A DNA stretch of 64,000 nt from Ceratopteris richardii (taxonomy: Eukaryota; Streptophyta; Polypodiopsida; Polypodiales; Pteridaceae). The notes below the pieces were generated by a model. The model was not told the origin of the DNA and did not search any database. It saw nothing but the letters and a program-made list of their open reading frames with translations. Position numbers and translations under genes: made by a program. The first letter of the stretch is position 1, and each line of letters opens with the position of its first letter. The stretch covers positions 91,355,632 through 91,419,631 of the forward strand of contig CM035407.1 of the NCBI GenBank assembly GCA_020310875.1, given 5' to 3'. This document shows positions 32,796 through 44,300 of this stretch, one piece after another.

Positions 32796-35700
32796 ATGAA
32801 CCTTAGATCGAGCAAACACATAGGTAAGTCAGACCGACGAAGCCTTAGATCATCAGAAGCAAGTGTAGGCACTACTACTCGATCGTGGGCTCAGCAATTG
32901 AATAGTAATTACCCCTACGAGAACTCAGACACAAGTGAATCAGAAATGGCATTTAGCACAGAAAGACCAGAAGGAGGGTCGAATGTTGCATATTTAGAAA
33001 GACCTGAAGGACCCTATAGGACTCAATTGGAGTTTCTTCGAACCAACCGCTTAGGTGCGCGTATCTATGAGGATGGTTTGAGAAGACAAGTGGTGCAAAT
33101 GCACAACCCCGATCAACCCGTTGGATTGGAACGTCCAGTGGTGAAATTCGAGCGAGACGCGTCCATAGACAAGGAAGGAACGATGTATATCTTAAGTACG
33201 CAGCCAAACAATACGAATGAGTTTGGCGTAATTCAGTGGGAAACAGAAGCAAAATCTCAAGGAAAAGAACCATTAGAAGAGCCTAGAACACCCAGAGGGA
33301 AATCTGTACTAACACGAGTACTAGTTCCAGAATGGACCCCTCAGGACAACAGAAGCATAGAGTTGTTTGTAAATAAAGAAACAGACAAAGCATTTTGGAG
33401 ATATAGAACAGAACAACCTAGCGAGGTAGGCTCCATTATAATCTACGAGTTCAAGGACCCGGATACACCTGGAAAGGTTGTATACCTGGATGAGACTTCA
33501 GAAAGAGTCTTTGTGGTGCCAGACCACGCTAGAAATACATACACATGGAGAGGTGAATTAGTATTCCCTCCATCTCGAACAAATGTAAATGCGAGCCACC
33601 AAGGGGCAGGAACATCCACAACCCATGGTAATCAAAGAGAGAAAAGCAAAGATAGACCCGAAGTAAGCTTCAATCACCCCATAGGGAGAGATAGAACAAC
33701 CATGGACACTAATAGAGCGGATAGACAAAGGGAACATGGAATACTAGGTGGTAGAGATGATTTTCCTCTACCTAGACCACGTGAACACGCAAGAATATTG
33801 AGACCCACTCAATTAGTGAAATCAATGAAAAATTATTTTGATGGGACAAGAGATCCCTATTACCATGTCACAGAATTCAAGCAAGTACTAAGAGCAGAAC
33901 AAGTCGAAGACATGTTCACGCAATACAACGCATTTGGACTAACGTTAAAGAATACCGCTTTAACTTGGTTCCCCAGAACGCTAGAGCAGTGTGTAAGAAT
34001 ATGTATAGACATTGAGGACAACTTAGGAGATGAATTGGAACTCTCAAAGGTCTATAAGGACTCAGATTGTTCATCTCTAGCATCCACGAAATTGTCTAAC
34101 TCGATAGAGGACCTAGCAGAAAAAGTGGCCCAGAAACTAGGAGTTTCTAGTAAACCGATGCCTAAGTTAACAACTAACGTATGTTGTTACTCTTGTGGTG
34201 GAAATCATTTGACGAATGTGTGTCCCAATGCAACACAACCGCAAGCCAATCCTAGTGGCCAGTACTGCACAATTGAGAGAAGATACACAAATCACACGGC
34301 TGAAGACTGCCCATACAACAAACAAGGAGTAAGACAGAACTACCCACAAACATATGCACAACCAGGTAGGTATCAAGGCCATTACAATGCCCAACCTTAT
34401 TACTATAGGCCTCCTCAAAACTACCCATATCAGGCTCAATAGAGACCTCAACCTGTTTTAGCTCAGCAGCCACCCCCACCAGCGAATGTCATCTCAGTGA
34501 AATACGCTGCTCCAGAAGAGAACCTAAGTAGGGCCTTAGTGCCTTCTTCACCTTTGATCACAGAGGGTGACCTGAACTCAAACAGTTTTGACTCTACTCA
34601 TGTAGATAGTCCACCCGCTTATTACACATAGTCACCAGAACACGTGGAGACATATCATTATGATAGTCCACCAGTGGAACCTAGTTGGGAGCCAGACTAT
34701 GCTAATGTGATGTACACAAACCCAAATCCACGGCCCCAATTGAGATAGCAAAGACCACAGGGCCCTAGAGGACCATGCTTTAGGTGCCAAGGAGATCATT
34801 TCATAAAGGATTGTCCACATCCTCCAATAGCAGGACAATCACAATACTATAACATCCAAGGCTTTTGTGCCGATTGTGGTAAAAAGCACATAATCAAAGA
34901 TTGTCCTAAAAACCAAGTTAACGCTTCAAATGTGACACCGATCAACGTGATAGGTATTGTAAACAATGCAGAGGGATCTAACCCTACATACGTGCCTATC
35001 CAAGCTATAACAAGATCCTAGGCGCTCTTACAGAACCAACAGCTTAATCAGGAGAAAGTAGTCGGAAGTAGTGAAGTTGCAGAATCTAGCAGTAAAAAAA
35101 CGAAATCTTGGAAAGATTCTAGAGAAAGAATTAAGAGAAAATGGAGTAAAAGGATAATTGAGTTGGAAGGAAGTCTCAAGGAATCTAGAGCCAAAATTAT
35201 AGAATTGACTTCACAGGAATTGAATCAAGAGAACCCAGCTCAGAAATCAAGATCAGTTTTAGTGGAACCCATACCAGAAAATCTAGACATGATGTTTCGC
35301 GCATATCAAGCTAGAATAAACGAAGGACCTCAGGTAGCTGAAATGAGTAAAAACTACCCTCGAGCAGACTTAGAAATAGAGAGGACTAAACTTTGTATGA
35401 GGATGGTAGAGTTAGCACAAGCTTTGTTCGAAGCCTCTAGATATCTAAATTGGAATAACATGGCAAAACCTGAATTACACTTTCAAGGTCTAATGGAGAG
35501 GCTCGAATACTTGATAGAAAGCAAAGAGAAAAAGGATCAGCATAGGAATCTTAGTGCCCCAGAGACACAGGAAAAGAATGCACCATCCCTGTCTCAAGTA
35601 CCCAATACAGAAAGTCAAGACAACCTGTCTTCCATACATAGGTACTCACATGAATTTTTGAGAGAAATCCAAGAAGAGAAATGGAGAAAAGAACAAGGAA

Positions 35701-36146
35701 CCCATCCTCCTATTCAAGAAATAGACGACTTGCAGGAACAATTTCCACAAGATATCCCCTCTATTTACGATGATGTAGAGGAAAAGCAACGGAGTGAACA
35801 TACAGGTTTTGAATCTAATTCTTTACAAGAATTACCTCAGTTCACAGGACCTTGGGAAGCTAAGTCTATTAGTATGAGAGCACCCACGATAATAGTGAGG
35901 AATGAAGAATCAGTAATCCCTAGAAACACGGAAGTGATCAAGAACACTAAAGTACAGTGTAATCTCACTCTAGAGGCGTTGTTAAAGGTTAAACCAGAAT
36001 TGTGGAAGCACGTAGCAAATCAATTCCCTGAGCTTGCTACAACTTCCTCTCATATAGGATCACATAAGAAGGTACCAGAGATACCCGTAGAAAAGATTGG
36101 AGACATAAAAGTGAAGGAGAGGAAGGTAACACGTATCTTCCAATAA
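32796..36146 (+). pseudogene. Gypsy-T gag, one frame with four internal TAG codons
   Basis: A single frame runs from the ATG at 32796 to a TAA at 36144. It is broken only by TAG at 34440, 34629, 34746 and 35019. The gag core lies around 33800-34000 (YFDGTRDPYYHVTEFKQVLR, then NTALTWFPRTLEQ). Three zinc knuckles of the form CX2CX3HX4C follow: CYSCGGNHLTNVC near 34185, CFRCQGDHFIKDC near 34775 and CADCGKKHIIKDC near 34869. After the knuckles come a basic stretch and a long charged C-terminal part. The living gag would bind and package the element's RNA. At about 1116 codons it is long for a gag. The next frame (protease) is at -1 and overlaps its end. Confidence 0.85.
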
Positions 36147-36979
36147 CCCATCAGGGCTACACCACGAAAGCCATCTTAGATTCAGGAGCCGGAGTAGCCA
36201 TAGCTACCACCGCTTTATGGAAACGTTGGGGTAAGCCAGCACTCAGACCTACCAGGATGAAACTACAAATGGCTGATGGACACATAGAGAAACCATTAGG
36301 CTTACTAGAAGGCATATCTCTCACCACTTGTGTGGAGTTTGAGCATACCTTCGCCATTTGTGACTTTGCGAAAAATCATGCTAATGAGATGATATTGGGA
36401 CGACCATTCATGCGTCAGTTGCAAATTGTACAAGATTGGGGAACTAATTCTTTGTACTTGCAACATTTAGGAGTGACTACTAAAGTCAATCTTAAAGACT
36501 ATTCACATCGAGATGTACCCCCAATACAATGGAATACCATCCATAAGACACCAGTAGAGATAGAATCAGTACATTCTTTAGAGTCAGATCCCTCATGGTT
36601 GCACGAGGACACTCATCTATGGATGTGTAAAGTTGCAAAACAGGAAGAAGAACGGTTAGAAGCTAGGACTTTAGGTCCAGAACAACATCCACGAACCCTT
36701 CAAGACCCAGCTTATGCACCTGTAGTATTTCCAGATGAAGAGTTTGAACCCCATGGTTGGGCAGAAATCCTAGCAACCATGGACGTAGCCATCAATGAAG
36801 AACAATGGACTCCCCACTGTGACGAGGATGGCTATGACATTTCAGTTTTTATGATAGAGCCAATCATGTGTGATTCAATCTTAGAAGAATGTGAATCTAG
36901 CACTGATGCATTTGAGGATGCGAATGATTTCGATTTAGAGTCAATTATTATGGGCCCACCCTTTGCATCAGAAGAATAA
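36066..36979 (+). pseudogene. Gypsy-T protease
   Basis: A frame open from about 36066, in -1 relation to gag. The retropepsin active site is LDSGAGVAIATTALW (Asp-Ser-Gly at 36179-36187), with the distal EMILGRPFMRQL motif near 36390. An acidic linker follows, then a TAA at 36977. Downstream of this stop the same frame continues into RT. Protease would cut the polyprotein. It has no ATG of its own near its start, so it was probably expressed by frameshift or a spliced transcript. Confidence 0.75.
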
Positions 36980-38323
36980 TATTTTTACGAAGTAGAAACT
37001 CACCCTCAGAAACAGGAAGAAGTTATGAATGATGTGAGAATAGCCACTCAAGTGACTAGCAAGAGTGAAGGAAAGAAAAGAAAGAAGAAAGAAACCATGT
37101 CAGAAACAGAAGAATCCTTGTTTGAAGTACCCGAGAACTTCAAGAAATATGAAATAGAAGATAGACGAATCATGGTACGAATGCCGAACAGAAAAGCTGA
37201 AGTTGGAGAGATATATGATAATCGAGAGAAAACCAAGAAAGTAATAGTTGCCATAGAAGGAGAAGAAGAAAAATGTACATACATAGGGCATGATTTGACG
37301 AAGGAAGAAGAAGAAGAATTAGTTGCCCTATTGCACGAATATAGAGATGTGTTTGCTTGGAGTTACAAAGATTTGAAAGGAGTAGATCCAGACGTATGTT
37401 CCCATAGAATCCCTATGACTCCAGATGCAAAACCCACGAAACAGAAACCATACACGTACAATGATAAGTACTCTACGAAGATTAAAGAGGAGATAGATCG
37501 CTTGATAGAAGCAGGATTCATTTACGAAATTGAGCATACCGAATGGGTATCCCCCATTGTGGTAGTGCCCAAGAAAAATGGGAAATTGCGTGTGTGTATT
37601 AACCTTAAAAAAGTTAATGCCGCCACAATTAGAGATAGTTATCCTCTTCCTATCACAGAAAACTTATTGGAAAGAGTTGTGGGCAAGGAAGTTTACAACT
37701 TTCTTGATGGTTTCTCAGGCTATAATCAAGTAGCCATTGCTCCAGAAGATCAACACAAGACGGCTTTTGCCATAGAATGGGGCATATTTGCATTTCGTGT
37801 GATGCCATTTGGCTTAACAAATGCACCCGCCACTTTCCAGCGACTCATGTGTCATGTTTTCAAGGAATTTTTACGCAAGAACTTGGAAGTTTATGTCAAT
37901 GACTTATGTGCTCATTCAAATGTAAGACAGGCACATATCCCTGAGTTAAGAAAAATATTTGACAAATGTCGAGAATATCAGGTTTGCTTGAACCCAAAAA
38001 AATGTGTTTTCATGGTCAGACAAGGCAAAATTTTAGGACACATTGTGTCAAAGAATGGAATTTCTACAGATGAAGAAAAGGTAAAAGTAATTGCAGAATT
38101 ACCTAGACCAACAAACGCGAAAGAGGTACAGGCATTTATGGGCCATTGCGGTTATTATAGGAGATTCATACACGTGTATGCAATCATAGCCAAGCCATTG
38201 TACTCTCTTTTGACTCATTTTGAATGGACAGATGAATGCGAGAATTCATTCAACGAACTTATGCGACGTTTGTGCTTAGCTCCTATATTGACAACCCCGG
38301 AGTCTCACACCAGACTAGAGTGA
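36980..38323 (+). pseudogene. Gypsy-T reverse transcriptase, catalytic motif mutated, RNase H missing
   Basis: Continuous with the protease frame except for the TAA at 36977; open from 37025 to 38323. The RT blocks are all present: WVSPIVVVPKKNGKLRVCIN, FLDGFSGYNQVAIAPEDQHK, and VMPFGLTNAPATFQRLM. The catalytic box reads YVND (Asn codon 37898-37900), where family members have two aspartates. The thumb/connection follows (LGHIVSKNGISTDEEKVKVI, then MGHCGYYRRFI). Immediately after APILTTPE the frame ends, and integrase begins within about 30 bases, so the RNase H domain has been deleted. Confidence 0.85.
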
Positions 38324-38330
38324 ACCTCTA

Positions 38331-39628
38331 GTGACATACTTGAGGATGAAAACATTCCCTCAAGGAATGACCTTAGCACGACAACGCAGTCTAGAGCAGG
38401 AAGCTCAAGACTATTCACTTATTGGCGATAATCTATACAAAAGAGGAAGAGACGGATACTTAAGACAATGCGTTCATGAAAGCGATTATCTCAGCATACT
38501 AAAGACTGCACACCAAGGTGTTGCAGGAGGTCACTTTGGACCAGATAGGATAATCAAAGCCATCCTCTTTGCAGGATTATGGTGGCCCACTCTTCACATG
38601 GATGCACATACCTATGTAAAGAGATGTGATGTGTGCCAAAGAACTCAATTTCCTACTCGCAAAGATGAAATGCCATTGAAACCCATGATGGGCGGACGTG
38701 CATTTTCTAAGTGGCGTATAGACTTTGTACGACCCATTAACCCCCCTGCAAAAGGTACACATGCGGAATACATTATTGTTGCGACTATTATCTCACCAAA
38801 TGGGTAGAGGCAAAAGCCACGAAAAAGAATGATGCACACACGACTGCAAAATTCTTATTTGAAAATGTCTTTACAAGATATGGATTGCCTATAGAGTTAG
38901 TGAGCGATCGAGGCACTCACTTTCTAAACCAAGTCATTGAATATTTGTTACAGGATTTTATGGTGATTCACAAGAAATCCGCACCATATCATCCTCAGGC
39001 CAATGGTCAGGCTGAAAGCACTAACAAGGTCCTTTGTAACGTACTGACGAAACTCATGAACAACAAACGTTCAGATTGGGACAAACAGTTACACCACGTT
39101 GTTTGGGCATATCGAGTGGCCTACAAGACCGTACTCAATGCAACTCCCTTTCAGATGGTTTTTGGTCACAATGCTGTGCTTCCTTTAGACTTCTTGATAC
39201 CGACCCTTAAGGTTGCACAAGAACATCAATGGACCGGCCATGAATTATCAGCGAGAATAATGGACTTGGAACGATTAGGAGAAACCAGGCTGAAAGCAGC
39301 AGCAGGAATATACGTGGCAAAGAAGCGACAGAAAGCATATTTTGATGCACATGTGAAAAATAAAGGCTTGAAAGAAGGAGATTTAGTTCTAGTATATACG
39401 CTGAAACAGCACGCACGGAAGTTAGAAAAGCGAGGTTATGGACCTATGATCATTAACAGACTCTCGACAAGTGGAGCAGTACAATTAGCCACTTTAGAAG
39501 GAGATATAATGCCTAATTACATTAGTGACTGTAGAGTCAGGTTATATCAAGAACCTCTTATTGAGGATATGCTTAGACGACTCACGTTAGCAAAGAAGCG
39601 TAAGGAGGAAGAATATAGAACGCATTAA
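38331..39628 (+). pseudogene. Gypsy-T integrase with frameshift
   Basis: The zinc region has the two histidines in AHQGVAGGHFG and the pair CDVC. The catalytic core has the first Asp in RIDFVRP, the second in LVSDRGTHF, and Glu in ANGQAESTNK. A one-base shift near 38786 divides the frame in two (38331-38807 and from about 38790 to 39628). The C-terminus continues through LKEGDLVLVYTLK to RRLTLAKKRKEEE. No chromodomain is present. Function in living copies: insertion of cDNA. Confidence 0.85.
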
Positions 39629-39701
39629 GCGCATGAAGTTAAGAAGACAAGGACTAGGGAGATAACAGTATAACCATCTGGAAACATCACCCAGATATCC
39701 C

Positions 39702-41129
39702 ATGGCCATGTGTCAAGTAAAGTCAACCACTCATCCTAGCATAGTGGACAGGAGACCATTCATTACAGTCAGGCTAGAGCACGGCAACCCTTGTTAAGAG
39801 CTCAGGGCTTTAATTGATTCAGGTGCTGCGACTAGTGCGATTAGATGGTCCCAGTATAAGGATTCAGGAATAGAAATGCGGCTAATTGAGGCTTACCTCA
39901 TAGGGCTAGGAGGCATGGAAACCCCTTGCATGGGTGAGGTGGACCTTCCTATCCTAATAAACGAAGTGACCTTGACAGTAAAGCTACTAGTGTGCCATGA
40001 GGACGACATGATAGAACCCCTAATCCTTGGCCAAGACTGGCTATACGATCACTCGGTGGACCTAAATCTTAGACAAGGCTCCTTGCAGATTAGAACCTTA
40101 GATCAGAAGCGAGTGATACCGCTTGACTTCCCTAATGGCATTCCGACTGAGGTTTGTAACCCTAGACCCTATGAAATGCATGCGATGGAAGACCGGAAGA
40201 TCTTTGGTCAGATCAGTCACGTTACGTCTCCACCAACCCACTCGGGCTTGGCTATAGACAGTTGTCAATCAGAAGGACGTTAGGAGATTTTCCCTGGGGC
40301 TTCCTGCAAACTAGAAGGGGCAATTACCAAACCGCTTGGGCAGATGGACACAATCAACGGTCAGGTGGGTTACATCAGCGGCCACATGGGCAAAACACCT
40401 TGCGGTGCCCATCCTTCCACACTTACTGCGGACTGGCCTAGATTAAAAGTATAGAACGGAGCACTTCCAAATGGGCAGGTTTCGCAAGTGTTGGACCTCT
40501 CTTCTTTTCCAAAGCAGAGTGCCCCTCCGACCTCTCAACCTCACCCACAACAGAGTCAACCACTACGAAGGAACCCAGACCGACGACAACATCAGACGAC
40601 GAAAAGAGGAAAGCATTCTTAGCAGCACAAAGCAAGCGGCACAAGACAAATATGGGTGCCAAAAGAACAGAAAACACCGACTGATTTCAACAACGCAGAC
40701 ATTGATAAGAAGAAGTCAAAGCAGAAGAAGAATCAGTATCCAACATCCCCTCGACCTTCTTCTACAAGTTCGACCATTCGACAAATTTGGATCGCCAAGA
40801 AGTACCTTATGAATCGACCCACACCCACGCAAATTTGGGTACCCAAACCATGTATTATAGCTCAACCCTCAAGCCATGTAAAATACACCCTTCGAAAAGC
40901 TTTTCAGCTCTCCATATCACCAAATCCGATATCATCTTTTGTCCCTCCGCAGAGACCTATCACCCGATCACAAACTCTTAGGAAGTGGATACCAAAACGT
41001 ATCCAGAAGTCTTCTCCTAACCCATTGTCTAACATAACTCCCACCCCGACTAATCTACAACCATGTAATAACTCATTCATGACTGAACCTTGTATAAATC
41101 CACACCCTATAACCCACCATTACTTGTAA
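39702..41129 (+). pseudogene. Gypsy-T ORF2: second retropepsin-like domain plus W-[VI]-[PA]-K repeats
   Basis: One frame from the ATG at 39702 to a TAA at 41127, with internal stops TAA 39795 and TAG 40281, 40452 and 40620. The N-terminal part looks like a retropepsin: RRPFITVRLEHGNP, then LRALIDSGAATSAI (Asp-Ser-Gly at 39816-39824), and later EPLILGQDWLYDHS in the place of the usual hydrophobic-G-x-D-W loop. The C-terminal part is Pro/Ser/Lys-rich with four short motifs: RQIWVPKEQ, RQIWIAKKY, TQIWVPKPC and LRKWIPKRI. It lies between integrase and the 3' ORF and is separate from the protease at 36179. Its function is unknown; it could be a second enzyme or an inactive structural copy. Confidence 0.7.
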
Positions 41130-41360
41130 TAATACCTCATCAAGAAAAGTATGTATCATCTGAACGCAGGTAGGTGTCTAGAGACCTGCACTAGTTCTGC
41201 AAGAAGCATTGCATCAATCACATCACAACACTTGGCTACACGGGTTACACATTGGCTATGGAAAGGGATTGCGGTCTCACCTTAATGGGATCATAATTAA
41301 TTTCCATACTAATGTGCTAATCTTTTGTAGCAGATCTTTTCCATTAGCACGACAATCATC
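41130..41360 (+). promoter_or_regulatory. Spacer between Gypsy-T ORF2 and the 3' ORF
   Basis: 231 bases with several stops. Just before the next ATG is a T-rich AATCTTTTGTAGCAGATCTTTTCC string (about 41320-41343) that looks like a 3' splice site (polypyrimidine plus TAG/CAG). This would suit expression of the downstream ORF from a spliced subgenomic RNA, but no donor has been assigned. Confidence 0.35.
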
Positions 41361-44300
41361 ATGCAAACCAAAGAAGGACCATCAGAAGCAGGCCCCAGCG
41401 CACCTGTAGCACCTATCGGTGTTTTACTCGCAGAGTCCCATCCGACGGCTCCACTGCCAGAATTCCAAGGATTCCCAGGACCCATGCCTATTGACGACCC
41501 TCCTCGAGGCTATACTGAGAAGATTCATCGCAATTCTCATTGGTTTCAAGGGCTGGCAGGACCATTGGTGGATGCTGAGTTCATATTTGAGGCTAATTTA
41601 ACTTTTGATAACCGTATCTGGGGCAAATATCAGTTCTTCTCAAGAGAGTTCGAAGGGCTACAGAACACACAAGACTTAACACATGTTTGGGCAAGAACCG
41701 GCTTCACAGAGTATTTCAGTGACCCTTTGCCTAAACCTGACTTCTACAGATGCTATTATTTAATCACCACTTTGATGGCTTCGGAGAACAAGGATCTGCC
41801 AGGAACTTTTATTTTGCCATCTTTAGTGAACGATCCACCATATAAAAGGTTTTATCTTTCTAAAGATCTGATTCGAGCTGCCATCAAGATTCATGGAACC
41901 CACACGCCCACAGAGCGAGAAAGGATAGTTCCTGACCCTATGAAACATGGGGACGTCACTAAGTGGGAGGAGATTTCAGCGATCACACTTGAGCTTTCAA
42001 AGCCACTGCGGATATGCATGCAGCATTTTGCTTTCCCCGCTCAGGACAGATTCACAATGCCTCACAAACGAATATGGTTTGGTTTGTATTTATCATGTAT
42101 GGGACCCCAGACAGTTGATCTAGCTATCTGGATCATTGATCAGATGTATTTAGCACAACATAGATGGGAAAGAAAGAAACTCATCAATGGATGCTGCACA
42201 CTGACTAGAATCGTATATATGTGCTTAGCATATGACTTGCCGATTGAGCGAACAATGACAAGTGAGGAGCTGAAAGCGTTTAAAGGAACCACAAAGAAAG
42301 CTAGGAAGCCTAGCAAAGGAAGAGCAGGAAAGCAAATGAGAGGAACTATCCCCTGCCTTCAGGTGCCAGAATCACCCTCACCACAACCATCTCCAGAGCA
42401 GTCTCCGACAAAAGCCACTCCCACAGTACAACCTATTCGTATACGGTTATCAAGACCAGTTGTAACGGAGGGCACTACCAGCACAGTCACTACTCCAGCA
42501 ACCACAGTCCCAGGACCTACCACCACTACAGCAGAAGTTCCCACCACTATTGGTGCGGAAGCTTTCTCTTTCCCGATACCCCATTTAGAAACAGAACAAG
42601 CAGGCACCACATATGATTTTCAGATGCAAGACGTATTTTCAAGTGAGTTTCAGTTTTCGGAAGGCCAGATCTTCGCTCAGGAATATGAAAGGCCCAGCTA
42701 CCCTACCACACCCCGAGATCAACCACAAGGGCAAATCGTATCGAGCTCAGATGACGAAAGAACAACAACAGATGACGACAAAGGAGACGATGAAGCCAGT
42801 CAGGGTACACATGACTCCCAAGAACATCTGCAAACAGACGAACAAGGACAACAAACTGACACCCAAGGTGACACGAGCACACACGAAGAAGAAACCTTCA
42901 AAGCTGCAGCTTATACGTTAGCCATAAAAAAATTATATCGTACTATGGAAAAAGTTTGGGCACGCAAGAAGTTGACTGACGAAGAAAGCCAAACAATCAT
43001 CGAACAAGAACTCGTCTTAGGTGGGTTCGAAGAAGTCTACATCAGAGGTTTCAGAGAGCTTGTCAAATCAGTCGGACCTACCGAAGCCTTAAGATATTTG
43101 CAGAGAAAACCATTACCGCAGTATGACCCCCGACGCGTACGTCTATTATCAAAACCAGGCGAATACATTCGTGTCCCAACAGGAGCACAATCTTTAGAAC
43201 AGGCCAGGGAAGCACGTCTTGTCCCTGAAAGCTCTTTGGCAGAAGACACCATTATCATCTACTCCCCACCCCGTAATACCGCTGTACATACCACCATAGT
43301 TGTCGAAATACCGACCACCCCAATCGTTCCTCCTTCACCTCCCATCCATACAGCCTCCCCTATTCACCCCCCTTCTCCCAGAACAACATCCTCTTTCTTC
43401 GGTGGAGTAGCAGAAATCGTCTTTACTCCCACTCAACCCACAATTCCCGCTCCCACTCAACCTAGTCTACCCCCTAACCTATCCACCTTTCTGTCCAACC
43501 CATTTCTCCATCCATCTTTTCCATCCTTCCCCACACCTCCAAGACCCCTTTTCCCATTCCCACCTCCATTAACCTTCTCCCCAGTCTCACCTCCCCGACC
43601 CACTGTAACCCCTCTTTCCCCTTTCCACCAAGCCATCCAAGACAACCCCTTAGTAGATTACTCCTCAACCTTTGTAAATCCTGTATTTACACCCACACAC
43701 TTACCCACGATCACACCACTATTCACAGTCACCGCACTCAACACCACATCGAGCGATATGGATATATCACCACCTACCGCACCACCACTCACGTCGATGG
43801 TGGCACCACAATATTTAAGCACACCACAATTTTCAACAATCACCACAGCATCCTCTTTCCCACCCCCATTCCCCGTTCCCTTTGCATCTACACCCACTGC
43901 AGCTTCACTTAGCACACCATTAATATTAGCACCCACCATAGACACAACATTTCGACAAATGTTCACGTGTATGACGCAAGTAAGAGATGAGTTCACATCT
44001 CTTGGAAATAATTATCAGTAGCTGTAGAGGACGACCAACGATTTGCAGTCGCAGCTTAATTCATTGTCGATTGAGAATGCCTCATTGAATACTCGATACC
44101 AAGAACTACGCGAGGCTTATCACAAGCTTGAACTAGAAAGTGAAGAGAAAGCCAAAGAGGCCACTGCTGATCTTGACAATTTGTTAAGGGCCCAGACAGT
44201 TTGCAATGCGACGCTGACTCGGAACATGGGCTTACTCAGAAGGCACCTAGCAGCAACAAAGGAAGAAAACCATCGGCTACAAGAGCAAAATAGAGAAAAT

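Noticed and set aside
36066..36146. A canonical -1 slippery heptamer for Gypsy-T gag-pol
   Set aside because: I scanned the overlap for X XXY YYZ in the gag frame and found none, so the frame relation is reported without a mechanism.
42359..43996. Minus-strand Val/Gly-rich frames opposite the Pro-rich part of the 3' ORF
   Set aside because: They are antisense images of Pro/Thr-rich codons and have no independent support.
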